This document shows, in pieces, positions 13,518-21,248 of a stretch of DNA of 21,248 nt. The stretch lies in IMG/VR virus record IMGVR_UViG_3300049995_000043, positions 1-21,248 of that record; one strand, given 5' to 3'. The DNA comes from a virus. Every line of letters starts with the position of its first letter. Within the stretch, counting starts at the first letter, position 1. Under the pieces are notes generated by a model that saw only the letters and a program-made list of their open reading frames with translations, ran no database searches and was not told where the DNA came from. A program made the position numbers and the translations under genes.

Positions 13518-13961
13518 ATGTCAAGTAAAGCAATCGCTGGCGTAGGGACAAAGTTTCGCAGGTGGAGTGGATCTGCCTGGGCTTCCCTCGCTGAGGTAAA
13601 CTCGATTAAAGGTCCTGGTATGTCAAGAAGTCCAATAGATGTAACGTCTTTGGATTCTATTGGGGGTTATCGAGAGTTTATTGCTGGATTTCGTTCTGCG
13701 GGTACAATAACACTTACAATGAACTTCACACGTCATTCATTTGACTTGATGTTCGACGATTTTGAAAGTGATGTGGCTCAATTTTACGAAATTATTCTGC
13801 CAGACGTAGAGGAAACTACACTAGAATTCGAAGGTCTGGTAACTGAATGTCCGCTTAGCATTCCAACTGATGACAAAGTCACAGTAGATGTTACCATTCA
13901 GATTACAGGACAGCCTGTTGTTAATTCAGGCTCAGGTTCAGGTACTGGTACAGTACATTAA
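13518..13961 (+). CDS. Major tail (tube) protein
   Basis: A 147-residue, beta-rich protein that stacks as hexamers to form the tail tube. WSGSAWASLAEVNSIKGPG near the N-terminus, SPIDVTSLDS and the GGYREFIAGFRSAGTI loop (about 49-64), and late strands TLEFEGLVTECPLSIPTDD and VTVDVTIQITGQP are typical of gpV/TP901-type tube proteins. The last 11 residues are a flexible Gly/Ser/Thr tail (NSGSGSGTGTVH region) that would lie at the surface and could carry O-linked sugar; that is inference. There is no separate sheath gene, so the tail is non-contractile. A strong SD precedes it and a hairpin/T6 follows it. Confidence 0.88.
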   Translation: MSSKAIAGVGTKFRRWSGSAWASLAEVNSIKGPGMSRSPIDVTSLDSIGGYREFIAGFRSAGTITLTMNFTRHSFDLMFDDFESDVAQFYEIILPDVEETTLEFEGLVTECPLSIPTDDKVTVDVTIQITGQPVVNSGSGSGTGTVH

Positions 13962-13969
13962 TCTTTGGT

Positions 13970-13990
13970 TCACTAATCAAGTGATTTTTT
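13970..13990 (+). terminator. Hairpin with T6 tract after the tail-tube gene
   Basis: TCACT-AATCA-AGTGA forms a 5-bp stem with a 5-nt loop, followed by six T. Loop and T-tract match the element behind the capsid gene at 1978-1998, while one stem pair is swapped (C-G for G-C), which keeps pairing. It lies in the 56-nt gap before the chaperone gene. Likely a partial terminator or RNA 3'-end signal. Confidence 0.65.
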
Positions 13991-14017
13991 ATTATAAACA
14001 ATTAAAAATTTAATCAA

Positions 14018-14452
14018 ATGGGAAAATTATTAGATCGCAAGAAACTTCTCGAAAAAGAGAAACTTGAAGTTGCTAAGGTAAATTTTGAGGATGGTGATTT
14101 TGTTTATGTACGTCAAATGACAGGACATGAACGTGATGCTTTTGAAGGAACCTTGTTAAAAAAGAAAAGGGATGCAAAAGGAACGATAACCAGTTATGAA
14201 CAGAATACTGAGGATTATAGAGCAAAATTAGCAGTACAAACTATTTGTGATGAAAAGGGTGAATTGATAATGGATGAAAAGGATTGGTCTATTTTGAGTC
14301 ATAACATGAGTGCAAAGAGACTTGAAACAATTATAAACAAAGCACAGGAATTAAACAAGATATCAGAAGAGGATAAGGAGGGATTGGTAAAAAACTCAGA
14401 AGCCGTCCTGGACGGCAATTCCAATTTAGACTCTGTAGAGAAGTCGGAGTAA
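14018..14452 (+). CDS. Tail assembly chaperone, short form (gpG-like)
   Basis: A 144-residue charged, helical protein (GKLLDRKKLLEKEKLEV at the start, FEDGDFVYVRQMTGHERDAFEG, LAVQTICDEKGELIMDEKDW, then IINKAQELNKISEEDKEGL). This is the plan of gpG-like chaperones that coat the tape measure during tail assembly and are absent from the finished virion. The leader has no SD, only an A/T-rich run after the hairpin at 13970-13990. Ribosomes that do not slip at 14389-14395 end at TAA 14450; those that do make the longer GT protein. Confidence 0.8.
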   Translation: MGKLLDRKKLLEKEKLEVAKVNFEDGDFVYVRQMTGHERDAFEGTLLKKKRDAKGTITSYEQNTEDYRAKLAVQTICDEKGELIMDEKDWSILSHNMSAKRLETIINKAQELNKISEEDKEGLVKNSEAVLDGNSNLDSVEKSE

Positions 14453-14862
14453 TACATCCGGATTTTCTATTAAGTGGTACGGTTGATGTTTATAGAATAT
14501 TTGGAATACCTATATTTTATAAACATAGAAAAGGACTAAATTCTACTCAGATTAGTGAGTGGGAGGCAATGAATAGGTTGGATCCTATTGGGACATGGAG
14601 AAGTGATTTTAGAACAGCACAACTTATATCAGTAATAATTAACATAGTGAATGTTTTGTATGCGAAGGAAGGACATAAACCAGAAACAGTAGCTCCAATA
14701 GATTTTATGCCGGATTGGACTGGTGAAGGTGAAGAAGAAGTTATTAAACAGCAGGATCCAGAAGAGATGAAACAGATACTTTTAGGTATAGTAAAGTCAG
14801 TTCAGAAGAAGAATGAGAAAGAACAAGGAAGTCAGAAGCCACCAACTAAATTAAGAAAGTAA
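14018..14862 (+). CDS. Tail assembly chaperone, long form by -1 frameshift (gpGT-like)
   Basis: Frame 14018-14395 is joined to frame 14395-14862 by a -1 shift, giving about 281 residues (126 + 155). The second frame is open from 14377 and has no good start of its own; the in-frame ATG at 14569 lies inside a conserved stretch. Residues just after the shift, CREVGVIHPDFLL, then QISEWEAMNRLDPIG and WRSDFRTAQL, match the T domain of lambda-type GT chaperones (DUF4035-like), in which an EW...L.P.G..R.D.R core recruits tail-tube protein. The end is charged. The stop shares a base with the tape-measure start (TAATG), so coupled translation links GT to the protein it binds. Confidence 0.86.
14389..14416 (+). 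promoter_or_regulatory. -1 programmed ribosomal frameshift signal
   Basis: The slippery heptamer A AAA AAC occupies 14389-14395 in the correct phase of the G frame (AAA at 14390-14392, AAC at 14393-14395). After a 6-nt spacer, GCCGTC (14402-14407) and GACGGC (14411-14416) form a perfect 6-bp, GC-rich hairpin with loop CTG. Slippage by -1 enters the T frame. The hairpin stands out in an AT-rich genome. Confidence 0.9.
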
Positions 14863-17800
14863 TGGCAGATTTAGGAACAATGACAGCAACCTTGGGTATT
14901 ACAACCAAGGGAATTGCACAGGCACAGAGTGCAATAATAGGTATGTTAAATACTATTAATGTAAAACTAGATCAGACAAAAGCTAAAATGGATCAGACGC
15001 TTAGAAGAGGAGTGAGAACTCCTCCTATTGTTCCTATATTTGATCCTACTGCGGCTTTGAAAGGAATAGATAATTTTACTGGATCTATATTTCGTTCAGC
15101 TCAACGATGGAGAACTGTAGGATATTTAACTTCAATTGTACTCACGGCTCCTATTATAATGTTTGGGAAGGCTGCAATTACTGCCGCTTCTGACTTTGAA
15201 TTTGCAATGAAAAAGACAATAGGGTTGGCAGGATTGGCTAAAGAATCAATTAAGGGAATTTCTGAGGCAATATTAAAAATGGCTCCTGCTGTAGCACAAA
15301 CTCCTCAAGCATTGGCTGAAGCCTTTTATTTTATTAGTTCTTCTGGATTTAAAGATAAGGCAAGGGCGTTAGATATTTTAAAAGTTTCAGCAACGGCAGC
15401 AACGGCAGGAATGGGTGAGACAGCTGATATAGCAAAGTTATTGGTATTTTCATTAAATAACTATGCTACATCAGGTCTTACCGCAGCTAAAGCCGCAGAT
15501 ATTTTTACAACTGCTGTAAAGGAAGGTGCAATTGAAGCTGAAGGATTTGCTTCATCTCTTCAATCTGTATTAATGATTGCTGCACCAATGGGAGTGGATT
15601 TGACAAATATTGCAGGAGCAATGGCAGCATTGTCTTTGCAAGGAGCTACAGCAGCCAGAGCTGCAACATATTTGAGAGGAATGCTTAATTCTTTACTTCA
15701 GGTAAAGCCAACAAATCAAGCAGGTAAAGCTCTCAAAGAGTTGGGGATTGATGTAAATGATCTTTATAAATTATTAAAGGAAAAAGGAGGAGTACTAAAG
15801 ACAGCTATATTCTTACAAGATGTTTCAAAGCAGTCAACTGGTAATGTATTCTTAAAAGAAATATTTGCAAATGTACGTGCTCTCCAAGCTGAACTGGGTC
15901 TTGCCGGTGAAAATGTAAAATACAATATTGAATTAATGGACCGTATGTATAATAGTTATGGTGCATTGGCAAAGGCGAGTGAAGGAGTAGAGAATACTAT
16001 AAAAGTCAGAATGGCACAAATAAAAGCAACTCTGGCTGTTGTAAAGACTACACTTGGAGTACCATTAGCTAATTATGTATTACCTGCATTGCAGTCATTA
16101 GTAAATGTTTTGAAAAATCTGATAGATTGGTTTACTAATTTAGGTAGAGGGGCACAAAAAACAATAATACATATTCTTGGATTTATAGCAGCAATAGGTC
16201 CATTGGCTTTATTAAGTAGTGTTTTAAAATATGCTTATGGAGGATTGTTTGGTTTCTTAATCAAAGGATTTAATTCCGTCAGATTTATTGTAAAAGGGTT
16301 GACGGGGGATATAGCATCAATGCAGATGGCCTCTGCCTTGATGCCAAGACTAACTAATATCCTTGGGAAAACAAGTGCAGGCGGTCGTGGTGCACTTGCG
16401 GGTGTAGCTGCGACAAATGCTGCAAGGGCAGCCGCCGCAGGAGGTGTAGGAGCTGCTGGGGCAGAATTAGTAGGCGTAGGAACTATTATACCTTACGTAG
16501 CTTTGGCAGCAGCAGTGACAGCAGTAACAATAGCTATTGTAACATTGATAAGAAGGCAAAACGAATATAAACGGGTACAAAAAGAAATTGTTGGGCAAAC
16601 TGCGGAGGAAATTGTAACAATGAGTGGTTTGTTTTCACGAGCATCTGATCTTACAAGGAGTACTGAACAAAGAAAGAAGTCAATAGATTCTATCAATAGT
16701 CTTTATGGGGAGTATCTGAAAAATATGTTGACTGAAGCAAGTTCAGCACAGGAAATTGCAGATGCTTATAATATTGCATCTAAAGCAATGATAACTAACA
16801 TGGCTTTGAAGACAAATACTGAGGTTCTTCAAAAACATGCAGAAAAAACAAGTAATCAGTTTAGAAAATCATTTGGGGATATGGCAGTATTGATTGCCAA
16901 ACAGAAACCAGATATGTTGGCTGATTTCTATGTAGATGTATATGCTCTTGCTGATAAAGCACTTCTAATAGGGAATGAAAATCTTAGAAATCAATTCGTT
17001 ACATCTGAGTTTAAAAAATTATGGGAAACTTATTTAAAGAGTTTTTCAAAAAATGATTTAGCTGCTTCTATTTCCTTAGCCAGACTTACAAGTGAGTTTT
17101 ATAAATTTATGGGAATCAGAGCTACTGAACTTCCATACGCTAAACAGGTAGTAGCACTTACTTCAAAATTTGATGATCTTAAAAGTTCAATAGATAAAAC
17201 AAAGGAGGCATTATCGGCTTTTATTAATTTTAAAATACCTGAAGTAAAATTTCCAGAAACACCAACAATTAAACTTAATGATAGTTTATGGCAATCTTTT
17301 AAAAATGTTGGGAAAGGACAATCTTCTTTTCTTAAACCTTTAGGTGATTTAAAAGTATCTCTTACTGAAACAACAAAAATTCTTAATGATGCTGAGGAAA
17401 AGATTAAAAGTTTTTTTGCTGCAAAAGGATATAAATTTGGTGCCAATGAGACAATGGACAAACTGATTCTTTCAACTTATGACGTTGCAAAAGCCACAGA
17501 ATATGCAGAGAAATGGAATAAGAGTGTTGGAATTGAATATAATAAAAATCAGGAATTAATTAAAGTTTATACTGAGGCATTAGAAACTTTCAAATCAACA
17601 TTGGGTGATACAAGTCCTGTTACTATTTATTTTGCAAAAGCTCTCGGACAAGCACAAAGAGCTGAAAGAGATTATAAAGATCAATTAAAGGAATCAAATA
17701 AGGAACTTAAAGAATCAGAGAAAATCCGTAGTGCAGCAACAAAGATTATGCATGACTTAAATGCCTCTCTTGCAGTAAATAAAATAAAAGGCAAACTGGG

Positions 17801-18866
17801 ACTTCCTTCATTTGATATTAATACTGCCAATTTGGAAGCATACAATAAAGCAATTACTGATCTGGCTGAGAATTATGTTGCATTAAATAATTTGCCTAAA
17901 GTTAATTGGTTTGATGCTATGTTGGATAAGGCCAAGATGGATGCTATTATAGCAATGATTGCAAAATATACTGATGACATTAGAGAGACTACAAAATCAC
18001 AACAAGACTTGACAGATGAGAGTATGCTTCATATTTTAAATGCTGAAGCTGATGCTTTTGGTGGTATGGCTGGTAAGGTGGAAGTGTTGAATTTTGCTCT
18101 CCAAGCTGCACAGAGAGAATTAAGGGATATGTTTACTAAAAAGGAGAATGAGAAAGGTTATATTTTAGATGAGAATAGAGTAAAAGAATTAGTAGGAACA
18201 ATTAATGGTTTGAAAATTGCTTATGTTGATGCACAGGATGCAATGAATATACAATATCTAAGTGATATGAATAATGCACTGGGTACTGTTGCTACTGTCA
18301 GTGATTTATTATCTGGTCATATTTCTGCACTTCAAAACACATTGAAGGAGATGTCTGCGGCAGGTTTAGGAAGTACTGAAATGTTTAAGACATTGGCAAA
18401 TCAGATGCAGAGTTTAATTGTTTCACAAACTCTTATTAATTCTTTAGCGGATGCATTTACTGAATTGTTTGGTGCAATCATTGACAGTGGACAAAATATG
18501 AGGGAAGTCCTTGGAAATATAATGAAAGGACTATTGAAAGACATAATGGCTTATATAATGAAACTAATAGCTGCGAAGATATTGACCTCACTTATTACAG
18601 GAGCTGTTGGTGGTTTTATTGGAAAAGCTGGATCTTCATTTTTAAGTATGCAAACAGGAAGATATGCCAAAGGAGGAATAGTTCCACCAGGTTACCCAAA
18701 TGATACCTATGCTGCATTGCTTACTTCTGGAGAAACTATTTTACCAAAAGGAATAAGTAATATAGCAATGCCTGAATATCAGTTTGAAGATGTTAAATTT
18801 GTTATTGAAGATAATCAATTAGTAGGAATATTGAAAAAGAGTGATAGGAAAAAATCCAGTTATTAA
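14862..18866 (+). CDS. Tail tape-measure protein, TP901 family
   Basis: A 1334-residue protein that sets tail length and is ejected with the DNA. Residues about 105-335 form the TP901 core (FEFAMKKTIGLAGL, MAPAVAQTPQALAEAFYFIS, GMGETADIAKLL, LQGATAARAATYLRGML). Hydrophobic segments occur near 86-105, 430-455, 540-565 and 1235-1255. A long helical coiled-coil region covers about 580-1200. The C-terminus holds YAKGGIVPPGYPNDTYAALL and then TSGETILPKG, the usual end motif of tape measures. No peptidase or lysozyme domain is recognised. With the common value of about 0.15 nm per residue the tail would be near 200 nm. Its start overlaps the GT stop and its stop overlaps the next start (TAATG). Confidence 0.92.
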   Translation: MADLGTMTATLGITTKGIAQAQSAIIGMLNTINVKLDQTKAKMDQTLRRGVRTPPIVPIFDPTAALKGIDNFTGSIFRSAQRWRTVGYLTSIVLTAPIIMFGKAAITAASDFEFAMKKTIGLAGLAKESIKGISEAILKMAPAVAQTPQALAEAFYFISSSGFKDKARALDILKVSATAATAGMGETADIAKLLVFSLNNYATSGLTAAKAADIFTTAVKEGAIEAEGFASSLQSVLMIAAPMGVDLTNIAGAMAALSLQGATAARAATYLRGMLNSLLQVKPTNQAGKALKELGIDVNDLYKLLKEKGGVLKTAIFLQDVSKQSTGNVFLKEIFANVRALQAELGLAGENVKYNIELMDRMYNSYGALAKASEGVENTIKVRMAQIKATLAVVKTTLGVPLANYVLPALQSLVNVLKNLIDWFTNLGRGAQKTIIHILGFIAAIGPLALLSSVLKYAYGGLFGFLIKGFNSVRFIVKGLTGDIASMQMASALMPRLTNILGKTSAGGRGALAGVAATNAARAAAAGGVGAAGAELVGVGTIIPYVALAAAVTAVTIAIVTLIRRQNEYKRVQKEIVGQTAEEIVTMSGLFSRASDLTRSTEQRKKSIDSINSLYGEYLKNMLTEASSAQEIADAYNIASKAMITNMALKTNTEVLQKHAEKTSNQFRKSFGDMAVLIAKQKPDMLADFYVDVYALADKALLIGNENLRNQFVTSEFKKLWETYLKSFSKNDLAASISLARLTSEFYKFMGIRATELPYAKQVVALTSKFDDLKSSIDKTKEALSAFINFKIPEVKFPETPTIKLNDSLWQSFKNVGKGQSSFLKPLGDLKVSLTETTKILNDAEEKIKSFFAAKGYKFGANETMDKLILSTYDVAKATEYAEKWNKSVGIEYNKNQELIKVYTEALETFKSTLGDTSPVTIYFAKALGQAQRAERDYKDQLKESNKELKESEKIRSAATKIMHDLNASLAVNKIKGKLGLPSFDINTANLEAYNKAITDLAENYVALNNLPKVNWFDAMLDKAKMDAIIAMIAKYTDDIRETTKSQQDLTDESMLHILNAEADAFGGMAGKVEVLNFALQAAQRELRDMFTKKENEKGYILDENRVKELVGTINGLKIAYVDAQDAMNIQYLSDMNNALGTVATVSDLLSGHISALQNTLKEMSAAGLGSTEMFKTLANQMQSLIVSQTLINSLADAFTELFGAIIDSGQNMREVLGNIMKGLLKDIMAYIMKLIAAKILTSLITGAVGGFIGKAGSSFLSMQTGRYAKGGIVPPGYPNDTYAALLTSGETILPKGISNIAMPEYQFEDVKFVIEDNQLVGILKKSDRKKSSY

Positions 18867-21199
18867 TGGCTTACAATCTCAAATATCAATCAGACTTTTA
18901 TAATATCTTTGGAAAACTTGTTTCCGTAAAGATTTATAAAAAGGATTATAGTAGTCATGCACCTATACTTCTTCGTACAAGTGAGGTTACTATTGAGGTT
19001 AATTATCAAGACGAGAATACCCCTATTATTGGCACAGGAGCAAAAGTAAACGTTGTAAATACGGGAGCGTTTGATTCATTGGAAGACTTATTGACTTCTC
19101 TTGAGAAACAATTTTATTGTACTATTGAATATAATTCAGTTATAGTATTTCATGGATTTTCAATATGTGACTTAAATGAACAACAATTATTGCCTTGGGC
19201 AAGAATAACATTGCAATTTACAGACTATTTACACAGACTGGAAAATGATCAACCTGTACTATTGGATGATATAGGACTGACTTCGAACCTAAATGCTTTA
19301 TTGCATAATGCTCTTATTACAATGATGGGAGCAGATAATCCAATTCCTGTATGTGTTAATTCTACATTGTTTGAAACCACAATGGCTCATGCTGTCACGG
19401 ATACTGCGATGGAACAGGTATGGATGGAGAATGATATGTTTTATTCTAATACCACAGATCATGATAATACTTATGTTGCATTAAATAAGATATTACTTTC
19501 TCTTGGAGCATTCTTATATTCTTATGGTACGAGTTGGTATGTGGAAAGACAAGAAGATATTTTAAGGTCTGGTAATTGGGTACGTTACCCTGATTTTGTA
19601 CTTAGTGTAATTAACGGAGCAGAAACACCGGCAAGTCTTAAACAGGAACTCAATAAACAGGATGGAGATTTTAAATATGTAGAAGAAAGTCAGAATATAG
19701 AGTATGATTCAGGTTTGCAGAAACTTGTACTTAATTTAAAAGATAAGAAGTTTGATACATTTGTATTTAATAACTTTACTACCAGTATGTTTTCTGTATC
19801 GGATAAAACTCCTGATGCTGGTACATTAGCTGAACGTACGTGGTACGCTTATAATACAGTACAGGAAGTTGCTGTGGGGTATTCTTTCCGTGGTATAAAT
19901 AAATATTTTAAATGGACGTATGATGCTGGAAATACCAATTTTGAGGATGAAGGATTATATTATAGTTTTGAAGTTTATTTTAATAATACAGAGGAAGTAC
20001 CAACGGAATTATCTGTAAGTTTTAAAATGGCAGGTGAACAATCTTTAAATTTCTTTGTAGCAGCCAGACTTAAATTTGCTTTACGTTTTGACGGAGGATC
20101 TTTATCGAATCAGTATCTTGGTTATGTATTAGGGCCGGATAACGTTACACAAAATCTTGTTTATGGAACAGCTCCTATTATAAATCGTCAGGAATTTGTT
20201 CCCACTTCAGATAAAGAAGTAAAAATGTGGACCTTATCACAATCCTTTAATTTAACAGATAGGAGAGTAATTCCACAACCTTCTCCTTTGCCTCCTTCAA
20301 CTCTTTTAAGTATATGGGAAGCTTTGGGGAAGCCAACATCTCAGAAATTTATAATTATGTTTTTCCCTATTGAATATAAACTTCCTGTTACAAGTATATA
20401 TGAACGAATCAATTACATAGGTGATATTGAAGTTACAATTACTCAACAGGAAATACTTAATAAACTTACTTACACTGTCAATAGAAATTTTATAAAAACT
20501 GATGAAATTGATATTGATTTCTTTGATTTGGTAAATAAGAATTTTAGTAATGGTCTTTTAACCGGTACTTATCCTGCTCTTACAAAGACGGCTTTATGGA
20601 CATCGCAATGGAATACTACTCCAAAACCGTTAATGGATATATTAGCAGCAGATAGATTTCGTAAATATTATCATACTGCTCATAAATTAAAGGCAAAGAT
20701 TATGTTTGATGGTCATTTAAAACCTTTTTCAGTTTTAACTGATGATCAGTTATGGACGGATTCTTCTAATAATAATATGAAGTTAATAGTTAATAGTTAT
20801 GTGTGGGATTTAAATAATGGTATGTATGATATAGAAACAATAGAATATACTGATGAGGAAATTACATTTGATGAAGCTGGAGAATTAATAATTCCTGTAG
20901 GTTTAACAGTTACTCAACCGGAGGCCGGTGAACACATGCACGTACAATGGACTGCCGTTACTGGAGCAACGGGATATATGTTACAACGTAAACCATATTC
21001 TTATAATCCCGGATATCAAAACGATTCTTGGATAACTGTATATATTGGTTCATCTACTTCATTTGATGATAATATTCAAGATGAACCGTATGTTATGACT
21101 GGTCTTACAAGTATTTCTTATCGTATATGTGCGTATGTGCCAAATGGACCAACGGCATATTCAGCAGTGGTGACAGGAACGTGGTATCCTACTTCTTAA
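18866..21199 (+). CDS. Large distal tail/baseplate protein with C-terminal fibronectin III-like domain
   Basis: A 777-residue protein directly after the tape measure, where the distal tail hub is normally encoded. Residues 1-130 are beta-rich (LVSVKIYKKDY, EVTIEVNYQDE, YCTIEYNSVIVFHGF, ARITLQFTDYLHRL) and resemble the Dit-like N-terminal domain of large Bacteroidota phage tail proteins. The middle part, about 130-670, has no fold I can name; it has several Tyr/Trp-rich segments suggestive of beta structure. Residues about 675-777 form a fibronectin III-like unit (VGLTVTQPEAG, VQWTAVTGATGYMLQRK, SYRICAYVPNG). Likely roles are tail-tip assembly and surface contact. It may combine Dit and Tal functions; no hydrolase motif is evident. 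Confidence 0.72.
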   Translation: MAYNLKYQSDFYNIFGKLVSVKIYKKDYSSHAPILLRTSEVTIEVNYQDENTPIIGTGAKVNVVNTGAFDSLEDLLTSLEKQFYCTIEYNSVIVFHGFSICDLNEQQLLPWARITLQFTDYLHRLENDQPVLLDDIGLTSNLNALLHNALITMMGADNPIPVCVNSTLFETTMAHAVTDTAMEQVWMENDMFYSNTTDHDNTYVALNKILLSLGAFLYSYGTSWYVERQEDILRSGNWVRYPDFVLSVINGAETPASLKQELNKQDGDFKYVEESQNIEYDSGLQKLVLNLKDKKFDTFVFNNFTTSMFSVSDKTPDAGTLAERTWYAYNTVQEVAVGYSFRGINKYFKWTYDAGNTNFEDEGLYYSFEVYFNNTEEVPTELSVSFKMAGEQSLNFFVAARLKFALRFDGGSLSNQYLGYVLGPDNVTQNLVYGTAPIINRQEFVPTSDKEVKMWTLSQSFNLTDRRVIPQPSPLPPSTLLSIWEALGKPTSQKFIIMFFPIEYKLPVTSIYERINYIGDIEVTITQQEILNKLTYTVNRNFIKTDEIDIDFFDLVNKNFSNGLLTGTYPALTKTALWTSQWNTTPKPLMDILAADRFRKYYHTAHKLKAKIMFDGHLKPFSVLTDDQLWTDSSNNNMKLIVNSYVWDLNNGMYDIETIEYTDEEITFDEAGELIIPVGLTVTQPEAGEHMHVQWTAVTGATGYMLQRKPYSYNPGYQNDSWITVYIGSSTSFDDNIQDEPYVMTGLTSISYRICAYVPNGPTAYSAVVTGTWYPTS

Positions 21200-21209
21200 A
21201 TTATTTATT

Positions 21210-21248
21210 ATGAGTACAACAATAACCAAAGTAAGTTCTTACCGCACA
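21210..21248 (+). CDS. Start of a further tail-region gene (3' end outside the window)
   Basis: ATG at 21210 opens a frame with 13 visible codons (MSTTITKVSSYRT), 10 nt after the previous stop and without an SD, as at most starts here. Its place after the distal tail gene suggests another tail or receptor-binding protein, but nothing can be said from 13 residues. Confidence 0.45.
   Translation, partial: MSTTITKVSSYRT

Noticed and set aside
14569-14862. Separate small gene starting at ATG 14569
   Set aside because: The same frame is open upstream to 14377 and encodes the conserved T-domain start (REVGVIHPDFLL) before this ATG. The frameshift signal explains how it is reached.
17099-17461. 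A 120-codon open frame on the minus strand inside the tape-measure gene
   Set aside because: No motif or start signal, and it is wholly covered by a long, well-supported gene.
18866-21248. Diversity-generating retroelement target in the tail protein
   Set aside because: No reverse transcriptase or template repeat was seen in the window. It could only be tested with flanking sequence.
1-21248. tRNA genes, CRISPR arrays, insertion sequences, integrase or attachment sites
   Set aside because: None seen on reading: the sequence is almost wholly coding on the plus strand, with no regular spacer repeats or terminal inverted repeats around transposase-like genes.

Overview
The window is the late structural region of a tailed bacteriophage or prophage. 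All genes lie on the + strand and are packed head to tail with little or no spacing. A long tape-measure gene, one tail-tube gene, a lambda G/GT-type frameshifted chaperone and the absence of a sheath gene point to a long, non-contractile (siphovirus-type) tail. Most starts lack a Shine-Dalgarno (SD) sequence and sit in A/T-rich leaders or overlap the previous stop. With the AT-rich composition this suggests a Bacteroidota host. That is inference: no host gene or attachment site is present.

Layout: (1) 3-1969, head genes: the C-terminal end of a prohead protease/scaffold protein, a decoration protein and an encapsulin-like major capsid protein. (2) 2012-2371, a small conserved protein of unknown role behind a hairpin/T-tract. 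(3) 2368-11747, an 11-gene, 9.4-kb cassette of glycan enzymes: an MptE/DUF115-like protein, a GT11 fucosyltransferase, a DUF6492 glycosyltransferase, another GT-A-like protein, an exostosin-like GT47, a class I methyltransferase, a radical-SAM/methyltransferase fusion, a GT32, a GT2, a tandem GT-A/GT2 fusion and a PAPS-type sulfotransferase. (4) 11747-13961, the connector, stopper, gp10-like protein, tail terminator and tail tube. (5) 14018-21199, tail chaperones G and GT joined by a -1 frameshift, the tape measure, and a large distal tail protein with a C-terminal fibronectin III-like domain. The first codons of another tail gene close the window.

The main find is the cassette. It splits the head module from the connector module without a break in coupled translation: ATGA at its entry, TAATG at its exit. 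No cassette protein shows an obvious membrane segment, and no flippase, polymerase, lipid-linked initiating transferase or nucleotide-sugar synthesis gene is seen. The simplest reading is a cytoplasmic pathway, expressed with the virion genes, that builds a fucosylated, methylated and sulfated glycan from host-supplied donors, probably on a virion protein. The acceptor and sugar sequence cannot be read from the DNA.

Two regulatory designs are clear. A canonical -1 frameshift signal (A AAA AAC, 6-nt spacer, perfect 6-bp GC-rich hairpin) makes the GT chaperone. Two matching hairpin/T6 elements with a compensatory stem change fill the only two intergenic gaps over 40 bp, directly behind the major capsid and tail-tube genes. 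Strong SD sequences mark the decoration, capsid and tail-tube genes.
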